NCBI GenBank assembly: GCA_026707335.1
Contig: JAPOXB010000101.1
Location: forward strand, 1 to 17,543
Reading direction: 5' to 3'
From: Chloroflexota bacterium
Lineage (GTDB): Bacteria; Chloroflexota; Dehalococcoidia; Bin125
DNA: 17,543 bases
In this document: piece by piece, positions 1 through 7,223 of the stretch
Layout: the number at the start of each line of letters is the position of its first letter
Position numbering within the stretch: position 1 is the first letter of the stretch
Program-made: the position numbers and the translations under genes
The notes under the pieces: model-generated
The model's database searches: none
Seen by the model: the letters and a program-made list of their open reading frames with translations, nothing else
What the model was told of the DNA's origin: nothing

Positions 1-2
1 CG

Positions 3-32
3 ACGAGCACGGAGATGATCGGCATCCCCTGA
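3..32 (+). CDS. 3' end of an upstream gene (partial)
   Basis: The frame beginning at base 3 reads nine codons encoding TSTEMIGIP and then TGA at 30-32. All nine sense codons end in G or C, as in the genes of this window. The competing frame from base 2 runs to 61 but has many A- or T-ending codons and is less likely. Too little remains to name the protein. It ends 25 nt before the next start, so it may be the preceding gene of the same operon. Confidence 0.4.
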   Translation, partial: TSTEMIGIP

Positions 33-57
33 TGCGATCGCGGAGAGGAGCACGGCG

Positions 58-510
58 ATGACGACGGCGATGAGCAAGCGGGAGCGGGAGGCGTTCCTGG
101 CCGAGGTGCGCGTGGGCATCCTGAGCGTGCCGCAGCCGGACCGCGGGCCGCTGACGGCGCCGATCTGGTATTCCTACGAGCCCGGCGGCGACGTCCTGCT
201 CCTGACCGGCCGCGACAGCCGCAAGGGTCGCCTGCTGGCCCCCGGCGTGCGGGTGAGCCTGTGCGTGCAGACGGAGACGCGCCCCTACAAGTACGTCACG
301 GTCGAGGGGCCGGTGGTCGCGATGGATGCGCGGGACGTGGAGCGCGACCTGCGCCCCATGGCCGTCCGCTACCTGGGGCGCGAGCAGGGCGACCAGTACG
401 CCGACGCGGCCGCGAGCGCCACGATGGACAGCGTGCTGGTGCGAATCCGCCCCGAGCATTGGCTCACGGTCGACTACGGCAAGGCCGAAGCATCGACGGA
501 TGACGGCTAG
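58..510 (+). CDS. PPOX-class FMN/F420-binding split-barrel protein
   Basis: This 150-residue protein fits the pyridoxamine 5'-phosphate oxidase-like split barrel, a family of small dimeric flavin- or F420-binding reductases. The expected pieces are in order: RVGILSVPQPDRGPLTAPIWY (residues 18-38), a strand LLLTGRDSRKGR (47-58) whose S54/R55/K56 would contact cofactor phosphate, RVSLCVQTE (65-73) and YKYVTVEGPV (77-86). It has the usual family length. The start is supported by GAGAGGAG at 43-50, 7 nt before the ATG. The HAD gene starts 16 nt downstream, so the two are probably cotranscribed. FMN, F420 and heme binders cannot be separated by eye; family membership is secure but the cofactor and substrate are not. 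Confidence 0.85.
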   Translation: MTTAMSKREREAFLAEVRVGILSVPQPDRGPLTAPIWYSYEPGGDVLLLTGRDSRKGRLLAPGVRVSLCVQTETRPYKYVTVEGPVVAMDARDVERDLRPMAVRYLGREQGDQYADAAASATMDSVLVRIRPEHWLTVDYGKAEASTDDG

Positions 511-526
511 GCAGGGAGACGACATC

Positions 527-1252
527 ATGCCCGACCCGATCGACCTGAGCCGGACCCGCGCCCTCACCTGGGACATCGGCGGGACGGTCTTCGACTGGCA
601 CCACACGATCCGGGACGAGGTCGCCGCGCTGGCGGCGGCGCGCGGCGCCGACGTGGACCCGGTCCGCTTCGCCAACACCTGGCGGCGTCGCATGTTCCAG
701 GAGTTGGCGCGGGTGCGCAGCGGCGACCTGCCCTGGATGAACGCCGACCAGATCCACCGCGGCCTGCTCGACGAACTCGCGGAGCAGCATCCGGCGCTCG
801 AACTCACGCCGGCCGACCGCGACGCGCTGAACGGCGTCTGGCACCGGCTGTCGGCCTGGCCCGACGCCGCCGACGCGCTGCGCCGGCTGCGGACGCGCTA
901 CACCGTCGTCGTGCTGACCGTGCTGAGCACGGCCATCGCCGTCGACTGCTCGAAGCACAACGGCATCGAGTGGGACGGCATCATCTCCTGCGAGTTCGTC
1001 GGCCACTACAAGCCCGACCGCGAGGCCTACCTGGGCGGCCTGCGGCTGCTGGGCGTCGAGCCGGAGCAGGCGATGATGTGCGCCGCCCACCACCGCGACC
1101 TGCGCGCCGCGATGGCCGCGGGCCTGCGCTCGGCCTACGTGCCCCGCCCGGGCGAGAGCGGCGAGGGCAACGACCGCGACCTCTCGCCGCAGCCCGACTT
1201 CGACGTCAACGCGCGCGACTTCACCGATCTGGCCGATCAACTGCTGGCCTGA
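527..1252 (+). CDS. HAD-superfamily hydrolase, type II haloacid dehalogenase-like
   Basis: This is a 241-residue cytoplasmic HAD hydrolase. Motif I is WDIGGTVFDW with nucleophile D16 and T20. The position matching the halide-binding Arg of L-2-haloacid dehalogenase is R53 (TWRRR). Motif II is LTVLST (S134), motif III is HYKPDREAY (K162, Y168), and motif IV is AAHHRDLRAA (H188, D191). D16, T20, R53, S134, K162, Y168 and D191 keep the spacing of the type II enzyme from Pseudomonas sp. YL. The Asn after the motif II Ser is Thr here, and the SSN of motif IV is AAH, so a different substrate, or phosphatase activity, is possible. The chosen ATG follows AGGGAGA at 513-519; the open frame extends upstream, but only inside the previous gene. 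Confidence 0.8.
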   Translation: MPDPIDLSRTRALTWDIGGTVFDWHHTIRDEVAALAAARGADVDPVRFANTWRRRMFQELARVRSGDLPWMNADQIHRGLLDELAEQHPALELTPADRDALNGVWHRLSAWPDAADALRRLRTRYTVVVLTVLSTAIAVDCSKHNGIEWDGIISCEFVGHYKPDREAYLGGLRLLGVEPEQAMMCAAHHRDLRAAMAAGLRSAYVPRPGESGEGNDRDLSPQPDFDVNARDFTDLADQLLA

Positions 1253-1297
1253 GCGGGCCGGGCGCGCAACACCGTCGCGCCCGCACGCCGCATCGGA

Positions 1298-1303
1298 TAC
1301 CTT
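1298..1303 (+). promoter_or_regulatory. Candidate -10 element of the desaturase gene
   Basis: TACCTT lies in the 71-nt gap between the HAD and desaturase genes, 20 nt before the desaturase ATG. It fits the TANNNT followed by C pattern seen before other units of the window, but it is the weakest match and leaves almost no leader. I see no -35 box. Confidence 0.2.
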
Positions 1304-1323
1304 CCGGGCGTCAGGAGGGCCCG

Positions 1324-2601
1324 ATGACCGCCGTGCGCAGCGATCCCGCCCTTGCCTCCCCGGCGCCGCCCGCGCCGCTGCCGCAGCAGGGCCCTCCCAG
1401 CGCCCGGCCGGCCTCCTTCGCGCCGATGCGCGAGGTGCGCAAGTCGCTGCGCGTGAAGTGGTACCGCACCCCGATCGAGAAGGCCACGCTCTGGCAGTTG
1501 ATGGAGCGCAGCGACCGCAAGGGCTTCACGCAGACGCTGGGGCACATTGGGCTGGCGGCGGCGCTGGGGGCGCTGACAGCCTTCTTCTTCATCCAGGGGC
1601 AGTGGTTGCTGTTCGGCGTCTTCCTCTGGCTCTTCGGCACCGTGCGCACCTTCCTGTCGGGGCCGGCGAACCACGAGCTGGGGCACGGCGCGGTCTTCCG
1701 CACGCCGGTCCTCAACCGCTTCTTCCTGCGCATCCTGAGCGTGCTGACCTTCTGGAACTACAACGAGTACCGGATGAGCCACACCTACCACCATCGCTAC
1801 ACGCTGCACGCGGACGGCGATCGGGAGGTGCTGCTGCCGCTCGACCCGTCGCTGCACCCGCTGGTGGTCCTCGAGATGCTGACGTTCAACCTGCGCGGGA
1901 TGTGGCGGCAGCTCCGCTTCACGGTCCGCACGGCGATGGGCCGCTTCGACAGCGGCATGACGGTCGGCGCGATGGGCAGTACGGCCTGGATCGAGACGCT
2001 GGCCGATGTGCATCCCGACACCTACCGGGCCGCGATCCGGCTGGCGCGGGTCACGCTGCTCTTCCACGCCGCCGTGATCGCGGTCTCGATCGCGACCGGG
2101 TTCTGGTGGCTCGCCATCGTGATCACCGGCGGGAACTGGATCGGCAATTGGTACCGCTATCTCCTCGCGCAGACGCAGCACGCGGGGCTGCGGGACAACA
2201 TCCCCGACTTCCGGCTCTGCGTGCGCTCGCTGCGCATCGATCCGCTGTCCTCGTTCCTCTACTGGCACATGGACCGCCACGCCGAGCATCACATGTACGC
2301 CGGCGTGCCCTGCTACAACATGGCGGCGCTGGGGCGGGAGATCGCGTGGGACATGCCGCAGCCGCGCACGCCGCTGGCCGCTTGGCGCGAGATGTATGCG
2401 GCGCGCCGCCGCCAGAAGACCGACCCGGACTACCAGTTCGACACGCCGCTGCCGCCCACGGCGAATCCCCCGATGCTGAGCGAGGCCCACGTTCCCGCGC
2501 CGCCGGCCGGCGCCGGCGCGATGGCCGCCTCGATCGGGACGATGGACCCCGACGACGACGTAGAGAACCCCGTCGGGCGGGGCGCCGCGGGCGGCGGCTA
2601 G
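1324..2601 (+). CDS. Membrane fatty acid desaturase family protein
   Basis: This 425-residue integral membrane di-iron enzyme has all three histidine boxes of the fatty acid desaturase/hydroxylase superfamily: NHELGH (H117, H121), HTYHH (H153, H156, H157) and HAEHH (H319, H322, H323), plus TQHAGL (H286), where an extra His ligand often lies. Hydrophobic segments at about 74-106, 132-143, 242-258 and 260-270 fit a four-helix membrane core. The family uses O2 and reduced ferredoxin or cytochrome b5-like donors to insert double bonds or hydroxyls into lipids or carotenoids; the substrate cannot be told here. The N-terminus (1-34) is Pro/Ala-rich, and the last 45 residues are a Pro/Gly/Ala tail. 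The ATG follows AGGAGG at 1313-1318. Its TAG overlaps the stop of the convergent nitroreductase gene. Confidence 0.88.
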   Translation: MTAVRSDPALASPAPPAPLPQQGPPSARPASFAPMREVRKSLRVKWYRTPIEKATLWQLMERSDRKGFTQTLGHIGLAAALGALTAFFFIQGQWLLFGVFLWLFGTVRTFLSGPANHELGHGAVFRTPVLNRFFLRILSVLTFWNYNEYRMSHTYHHRYTLHADGDREVLLPLDPSLHPLVVLEMLTFNLRGMWRQLRFTVRTAMGRFDSGMTVGAMGSTAWIETLADVHPDTYRAAIRLARVTLLFHAAVIAVSIATGFWWLAIVITGGNWIGNWYRYLLAQTQHAGLRDNIPDFRLCVRSLRIDPLSSFLYWHMDRHAEHHMYAGVPCYNMAALGREIAWDMPQPRTPLAAWREMYAARRRQKTDPDYQFDTPLPPTANPPMLSEAHVPAPPAGAGAMAASIGTMDPDDDVENPVGRGAAGGG

Positions 2602-3137
2602 AGGCCGCGCCAATCGACCGGCGGGGCTTCGCGTTGCCCGTCGCCCGGCGGCTCGAGCCCGTAGCCCAGGTACACGTAGGCCACGATGCGATCGCCGGGC
2701 GCGAGGCCCAGGCGCCGCTTGGCGGCGGCGGACTCGGCCAGGGCGCCGGTGCTCCACTTCGACGCGAGACCGGCGGCCTGCGCGGCGAGCAGGAGGTTCT
2801 GCACGGCGCAGGCGCAGGCGGCGTAGTCCTCACGCTCCAGGATGGGATCCGCGTCCGGGGGGACGTGCTGACCGACGACGACGCAGACGGGCGCGCGCGT
2901 CAGTTTCGCGTGCGCGGTCTTGGCGACGCCCGCCGCCGGGTCGGCCGCGACGATCGCCTCGGCCAGGGCCGCGCGGGCCTCGCCCGCGAGCACCGTGAAG
3001 CGCCACGGTTGCGTGAGGTGGTGCGTCGGGGCCCAGGTCGCGGCCTCGATCAACTCCTCGACGGTGGCGCGCGGCACCGCCCGGTCGCTGAACGCGCCGA
3101 CCGACCGGCGTCCACGGATCGCTTGGCGAACGTCCAT
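2598..3137 (-). CDS. Nitroreductase family FMN-dependent oxidoreductase
   Basis: At 179 residues this is a short nitroreductase-fold protein, similar in size to the YdjA group. The family binds FMN and uses NAD(P)H to reduce nitro groups, quinones or other electrophiles. Visible signatures are RGRRSVGAFSD (residues 8-18, FMN phosphate contacts), AATWAPTHHLTQPWRFTVL (32-50, flavin pocket), a central helix rich in Ala/Cys (D104-A121) that would form the dimer core, and the C-terminal VAYVYLGYG (152-160). The ATG at 3137 has GAGAGG about 6 nt upstream. The frame stays open to 3506, but that part belongs to the shadow of the next gene. It is transcribed toward the desaturase with a shared CTAG at the stops. 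Its substrate is unknown. Confidence 0.85.
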   Translation of the reverse strand: MDVRQAIRGRRSVGAFSDRAVPRATVEELIEAATWAPTHHLTQPWRFTVLAGEARAALAEAIVAADPAAGVAKTAHAKLTRAPVCVVVGQHVPPDADPILEREDYAACACAVQNLLLAAQAAGLASKWSTGALAESAAAKRRLGLAPGDRIVAYVYLGYGLEPPGDGQREAPPVDWRGL

Positions 3138-3174
3138 CGGTGGCCTCTCGCTGTCTCGGGTCGTGGCTGATTGG

Positions 3175-3180
3175 AGCATA
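3175..3180 (-). promoter_or_regulatory. Candidate -10 element of the nitroreductase gene
   Basis: On the minus strand this reads TATGCT followed by CC, 37 nt before the nitroreductase ATG. It sits in the 74-nt gap downstream of the TolB-like gene. Its spacing matches the elements before the enolase, SDR and carboxylase genes, which favours a separate transcript for the nitroreductase. No -35 box is apparent. Confidence 0.35.
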
Positions 3181-3211
3181 CCGCCGCAGGCCACGCGCGG
3201 CGGTGGCGCGG

Positions 3212-4150
3212 CTACTCCTCCGCCGTCCAGGCCGGGTCGAAGTCGTGGGCGTCGCTCGCGACGCGGATGGGGTTCGAGCCGTCGGCGTTCATCACGTAGA
3301 TCTGTCGCAGGCCGTCGCGGTTGGACACGAAGGCGATGCGCCGCCCGTCGGGCGACCAGTTGGGGTCGAAGTCGGCCCAGTCGTGGTCGGTGAGCAGGGT
3401 GCGGGCGCCGCCGCCGGCCGGGATCACCGCGATCATCGATCGCTCGAGGGGCGTGTGGCCCTCGGGCACGTGCGTGTAGGCGATGCGCGCCCCGTCCGGC
3501 GACCAAGCGGCCTGATGGTTGAGGCCCGGGTCGCGGGTGAGGACGGTCACGTCGCCGCCGGTCACCGGCACGACGGCGATCTGGGACGTGCGGGCGAAGT
3601 CGATCTCCTGCACGATCGTGAAGGTGATCGTGCCCCCGTCGGGCGACCAGGCGGGGAAGGCGACGACGCCCCTCAGGTCGGTGAGTTGCCGGACGCTGCC
3701 GTCCTCGGCGTCGAGGATGAAGAGGTTGGAGTGGCCCGTGCGGCGGGAGACGAACACGATCCGCCGGCCGTCGGGCGACCAGTCGGGGTACTGGTCCACG
3801 GCGGGGGAGCGGGTCAGCTGCCGGGCCTCGCCGCCGGCCGCGTCGATCAGCCAGATGTCGGGGTTGCCCGCCCGCTCGCTGGTGAACGCGACCCGCCGGC
3901 CGTCGGGCGACCAGGCGGGCTCGGCGTCGGGCGCCGGGTCGTCCGTGAGCGCGACGGCCGGGCCGCCGGAGGCGGGACGGACGAAGAGGTCGCTCGCGCC
4001 ATCGCGCAGGGAGATGAAGGCGTGGCGGCCGTCCCGGACGCGGCGCGTGGACTCGCCGTCGGCGATGGCCACCGCGGCCAGGACGACGGCCAACAGCAGC
4101 AGGCTCAGCGTGAGGAGGGAGGCGGCGCGCGGGGCCGGAAGTCGCGGCAT
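3212..4150 (-). CDS. TolB-like WD40/PD40 beta-propeller protein, exported
   Basis: This 312-residue protein begins with an Arg-bearing n-region and a hydrophobic stretch (about residues 10-30, SLLTLSLLLLAVVLAAVAIA), so it is exported or membrane-anchored. The rest is a six-bladed PD40 propeller. Five blades carry WSPDG, mostly as WSPDGRR followed by IAFVS-like strands, and the sixth ends in a degenerate DPAW at the C-terminus. TolB-type propellers usually bind protein or peptide partners; no Pal or Tol neighbours are present, and no catalytic residues are evident, so a scaffolding or sensing role is inferred. I chose the ATG at 4150 because it gives a classical signal sequence. A GTG at 4204 would add 18 residues, and neither start has a convincing ribosome binding site. 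A 15-bp tandem duplication lies at the GTG. Confidence 0.85.
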   Translation of the reverse strand: MPRLPAPRAASLLTLSLLLLAVVLAAVAIADGESTRRVRDGRHAFISLRDGASDLFVRPASGGPAVALTDDPAPDAEPAWSPDGRRVAFTSERAGNPDIWLIDAAGGEARQLTRSPAVDQYPDWSPDGRRIVFVSRRTGHSNLFILDAEDGSVRQLTDLRGVVAFPAWSPDGGTITFTIVQEIDFARTSQIAVVPVTGGDVTVLTRDPGLNHQAAWSPDGARIAYTHVPEGHTPLERSMIAVIPAGGGARTLLTDHDWADFDPNWSPDGRRIAFVSNRDGLRQIYVMNADGSNPIRVASDAHDFDPAWTAEE

Positions 4151-4188
4151 GCGGGTCTCGCGCCCCGTTCCGCGGCGCGCCACCGCCG

Positions 4189-4218
4189 CGCCCTGGTCCG
4201 ACACGCCCTGGTCCGATG
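4189..4218. repeat. 15-bp tandem duplication at the TolB-like gene start
   Basis: CGCCCTGGTCCGA occurs at 4189-4201 and again at 4204-4216, a 15-bp period with 13 identical positions. The period is five codons in the frame of the TolB-like gene, so it would not break an extended reading frame. It looks like a slippage duplication. Confidence 0.7.
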
Positions 4219-4252
4219 GAGGAGCGCCAGAACGGCGCGCCGGACGCCGATC

Positions 4253-4258
4253 AGCGTA
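4253..4258 (-). promoter_or_regulatory. Candidate -10 element of the TolB-like gene
   Basis: On the minus strand this reads TACGCT, 48 nt before the alternative GTG (4204) and 102 nt before the preferred ATG (4150). With the + strand element at 4317-4322 it would form a divergent promoter pair. Only the hexamer supports it, and here it is followed by G rather than C. Confidence 0.22.
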
Positions 4259-4316
4259 GCGGCGATGCGATACTCACGGTGGCGCGCCGTCGCGACCGGC
4301 TCCAGTGATCCTCCGA

Positions 4317-4322
4317 TAGCAT
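4317..4322 (+). promoter_or_regulatory. Candidate -10 element of the enolase-superfamily gene
   Basis: TAGCAT followed by C lies 36 nt before the ATG at 4359. This agrees with the 37-39 nt spacing of the elements ahead of the nitroreductase, first SDR and carboxylase genes. A GC-rich inverted repeat begins at the next base. Confidence 0.35.
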
Positions 4323-4337
4323 CGGGGCGCCGCCCCG
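4323..4337 (+). promoter_or_regulatory. Inverted repeat directly after the -10 of the enolase gene
   Basis: CGGGGC, loop GCC, GCCCCG form a perfect 6-bp inverted repeat. It would span the expected transcription start, so it could be an operator half-site pair more easily than an mRNA hairpin. GC-rich palindromes arise easily by chance at this base composition. Confidence 0.3.
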
Positions 4338-4358
4338 GCGCAAGCGAGGAGCACATCG

Positions 4359-5474
4359 ATGACCACGATCACCGCCGTCCGGTCGCGCATGCTGCGCATC
4401 CCGCTCGACCACCCGACCTCGTTCTCGAACCGCACCGTCTACCACCGCGACATCCCGGTGGTCGAAGTCGAGTGCGACGACGGGCACACCGGCATCGGCT
4501 TCTGCTACGCCGGCAACTCCAACGGGCAGTTGGTGACTTCGGCCATTGACAACCTCTTCGCTCCGCTGCTGCTGGGCCGGGATCCGTTCCTGGTCGAGGG
4601 GCTGTGGGCCGCGATGTATCAGGAATCGCTGCTGCACGGGCGCGCCGGCGCGACGATGCGCGCGCTGTCGGCGCTCGACATCGCGCTGTGGGATCACAAC
4701 GCCAAGGCGGCGGGGCTGCCCCTCTACAAGCTGCTCGGCGCGTACTACGAGGACACGGTCCCCGCCTATGCGTCGGGCGGCTACTACCTCGACGGCAAGG
4801 GCCACGAGGGGCTCCAGCAGGAACTGCTGGGCTACGTCGAGTTGGGCTTCGACGCGGTCAAGATCAAGGTGGGGCGGCTGTCGGTGCGCGAGGAGGCGTC
4901 CCGCTTGCAGGCGGCCCGCGAGGCGGTCGGCCCCGACGTCCACATCATGCTCGACGCCAACAACGCCTGGTCGAACCTCGAGGACGCGCTGCACTACATG
5001 ACCGCGTACGAGCCGGCGAATCCCTACTGGATCGAGGAGCCGTTTTCGCCCGACGCGATCGGGCTGCACGCGAGGCTGGCGCAGCGCACCGGTGTGCCGG
5101 TCGCGACGGGCGAGATCGAGGCAGGGCGCTGGCGCTTCAAGGAGCTGCTCGACCAGGACGCGGCGATGATCCTGCAGCCCGACGCCGCGGTGCTCGGCGG
5201 CGTGACCGAGTTCCGCCGGATCGCGAGCACGGCCGCCTCGTACGGGGTCTCGATCTGCCCGCACTGGTTCCACGACCTGCACCGCCACCTCGTCGCCGCC
5301 TCGCCGAACGCGACCTACGTCGAGTTCTTCGCCGACGACCAGGTGCTCAACTTCCGCAACGTGATCGATCGGCAGACGGAGGTTCGGGACGGGCGGCTGG
5401 TGCTGCCCGACACGCCGGGCCTGGGCTTCGAGTTCCTGCCCGAGGCGCTGGAGCGGTACTCCGTCACGGCGTAG
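4359..5474 (+). CDS. Mandelate racemase-subgroup enolase superfamily enzyme
   Basis: This 371-residue protein has a capping N-terminus followed by a TIM barrel. Metal ligands are D199 (LDANNAW), E226 (WIEEP) and E252 (ATGE). The acid/base residues are K168 and K170 (VKIKVG) on one face and the D275 (QPD)/H302 (CPHWFH) dyad on the other, with E322 (VEFF). The spacings match mandelate racemase (K164/K166, D195, E221, E247, D270, H297, E317) almost exactly, so an intact two-base site is present. The family abstracts the proton alpha to a carboxylate; most relatives are acid-sugar dehydratases, and some are racemases. Exact substrate is unknown. The ATG follows CGAGGAG at 4345-4351. A sugar-acid role agrees with the downstream Gfo/Idh/MocA gene but is inferred. 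Confidence 0.92.
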   Translation: MTTITAVRSRMLRIPLDHPTSFSNRTVYHRDIPVVEVECDDGHTGIGFCYAGNSNGQLVTSAIDNLFAPLLLGRDPFLVEGLWAAMYQESLLHGRAGATMRALSALDIALWDHNAKAAGLPLYKLLGAYYEDTVPAYASGGYYLDGKGHEGLQQELLGYVELGFDAVKIKVGRLSVREEASRLQAAREAVGPDVHIMLDANNAWSNLEDALHYMTAYEPANPYWIEEPFSPDAIGLHARLAQRTGVPVATGEIEAGRWRFKELLDQDAAMILQPDAAVLGGVTEFRRIASTAASYGVSICPHWFHDLHRHLVAASPNATYVEFFADDQVLNFRNVIDRQTEVRDGRLVLPDTPGLGFEFLPEALERYSVTA

Positions 5475-5576
5475 CGGGCAGCGCCAAGACGGCCCGGCGG
5501 GCGTAGATCCGGGTAGCGGCGACGGCCCGCCTATGGAGGCGCGCCGGGGCAGCGATCGGCCGGCGAGGGGGGTGTC

Positions 5577-7223
5577 ATGCGCACGGGTTGGACCCCGAGG
5601 GACGGCGTCCGCTCCATCCGGGGCGCGCTGCGCGCGGTGGGGCCGGGGGCCGTGGGCGCAATCGGCGCGCTCGCGACGTGGCTGCTGATCGTGCAGGAGT
5701 TCGAGGCGCCCTACCTCGGCAACCTGATCGTCGACGCCAGCAGTTCGGTGCTGTCGCCCTCCGGCTTCACGGTCGTGCTCGACATCGTCGGGCAGGCGGG
5801 CAAGGCCGTCACGCTGGCGACGACCATCGCCCTGCAGTTCGTCGTCTTCGTGCTGCTCTGGGCCTGGGGGACGCAGTACCTGGAGCCCCGCGACGGCCTG
5901 CGTCAGCGCTGGCGCTTCGCCCTCATCCAGCTGGGCATGGCGTTCGCGCTGTTCGTCATCCTGGCGGCGGTCTTCGATCTGGCCGCCGTCTCGTCGGTCT
6001 TCAGCACGGCCGACTGGTTGCACTACCTCTGGCAGACCGCGGCCTTCACGGCGCTCTTCATCGCGGTCGCGCACGCGCTCGACCGGCTGGGCGCGCCGGC
6101 CCCGAGGACGGTCGCGCGGGTCGTGCCGACCGCGGAACCGCTGGCCGATGCGACTGAGACGCCCAGCGCGACGAGGCCCGCGCCGCACCGGGTCGCGCTG
6201 CTCGACCGCGCGGAGACGCGCCGCAGCGTCCTGGCGCTGGCCGGCGGCATGGCGGTCTTCCTGACGGCGGCGATCTTCGTGGGCCGGGTCGTGGCGGATA
6301 CCGCGGCGACGGGCGTTCGCAAGTCGTTCTTCGGGCGGCTGCCGCCTTGGGTGACGCCCAACGAGGCGTTCTACACCGTCTCGAAGAACTTCTTCGACCC
6401 GGTGGTCGACGGGGCGACGTGGCGGCTGCGGATCGACGGCCTGGTGGAAAGCCCGCGCGAGTTCACCCTCGACGAATTGCGCGCCCTCCCGGCCGAGGAG
6501 AGCACCAACACGCTGATGTGCATCAGCTATGAGCCCGGCGACGACCTGATCAGCAACGCCAGGTGGGTGGGGACCTCGCTGCGCGACGTGCTCGCCGAGG
6601 CGGGCGTGCAGCCGCGGGCCACGCACATCCAGTTCACGAGCGCCGACGATTACGTCGAGTCGCACGCGCTGGACTACGCGCGGGATCCGCGCGTGCGGCT
6701 GGTCTGGGAGATGAACGGCGTGCCGCTGCCGCACAAGCACGGCTTCCCGCTGCGCCTGCTGGCGCCGGGCCGCTACGGCATCAAGAACCCCAAGTGGATC
6801 ACGCGCATCACGCTCATCGAGGGCAACATCCAGGGCTACTGGCAGCAGCGCGGCTGGGACCAGGAGGGCGTCATCAAGACGATGTCACGCATCGACGTGC
6901 CGGCGCGGGGCGCGCGCGGCGAGCCGCGCCGCTCGCTGGTGGAGGGGATCGCGTTCGCCGGTGAACGCGGCATCGGGCGGGTGGAGGTCAGCACCGACGA
7001 CGGCCAGACCTGGGCCGAGGCGGACCTGCACGACGCGCCCACGGCGCCGCTGGCCTGGCGCTTCTGGTCGTTCGAGTTCGACGCCGAGGTGGGCACCCAC
7101 CAGCTCCGCGCCCGCGCCACCGACGGGACGGGCGCGCTGCAGATCGCCGACGAGGCGTCGGCGCTGCCCGACGGCTCCAGCGGCTACCACCGACGCCGGT
7201 TCAGCGTCGCCCCGCCGGCCTGA
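5577..7223 (+). CDS. Membrane-anchored sulfite oxidase-family molybdopterin oxidoreductase
   Basis: This 548-residue fusion has four N-terminal hydrophobic segments (about 22-40, 72-98, 113-140, 148-168), a polar cytoplasmic-type loop, a fifth segment (217-238), and then a sulfite oxidase/YedY-like molybdopterin domain (about 255-420) and a Mo-cofactor oxidoreductase dimerisation domain (about 440-545). C315 in TNTLMCISYEPG is the expected molybdenum-ligating Cys. DLISNARWVGTSL (323-335), PHKHGFPLRLLAPGRYGIKNPKW (385-407) and GYWQQRGW (420-427) are family landmarks. The catalytic part should lie outside the membrane, with electrons passing to an unknown acceptor; no heme or c-type motif is present in this chain. 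RRSVLALAGG (215-224) before segment five resembles a Tat signal. Sulfite is only one possible substrate. The ATG follows GAGGGGGG, and the stop overlaps the next start. Confidence 0.9.
   Translation: MRTGWTPRDGVRSIRGALRAVGPGAVGAIGALATWLLIVQEFEAPYLGNLIVDASSSVLSPSGFTVVLDIVGQAGKAVTLATTIALQFVVFVLLWAWGTQYLEPRDGLRQRWRFALIQLGMAFALFVILAAVFDLAAVSSVFSTADWLHYLWQTAAFTALFIAVAHALDRLGAPAPRTVARVVPTAEPLADATETPSATRPAPHRVALLDRAETRRSVLALAGGMAVFLTAAIFVGRVVADTAATGVRKSFFGRLPPWVTPNEAFYTVSKNFFDPVVDGATWRLRIDGLVESPREFTLDELRALPAEESTNTLMCISYEPGDDLISNARWVGTSLRDVLAEAGVQPRATHIQFTSADDYVESHALDYARDPRVRLVWEMNGVPLPHKHGFPLRLLAPGRYGIKNPKWITRITLIEGNIQGYWQQRGWDQEGVIKTMSRIDVPARGARGEPRRSLVEGIAFAGERGIGRVEVSTDDGQTWAEADLHDAPTAPLAWRFWSFEFDAEVGTHQLRARATDGTGALQIADEASALPDGSSGYHRRRFSVAPPA

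Noticed and set aside
5475..5576. Promoter for the molybdoenzyme in the 102-nt gap after the enolase gene
   Set aside because: TAGATC, TAGCGG and TATGGA are present but none ends in T as the other -10 candidates do. Only a 7-bp GGCGGGC/GCCCGCC repeat (5496-5502, 5525-5531) is seen, so cotranscription with the enolase is as likely.
4251..6740. 829-codon antisense frame across the enolase and molybdoenzyme genes
   Set aside because: It crosses two well-supported + strand genes and their intergenic gap, and its product is His/Arg/Val-rich low complexity.
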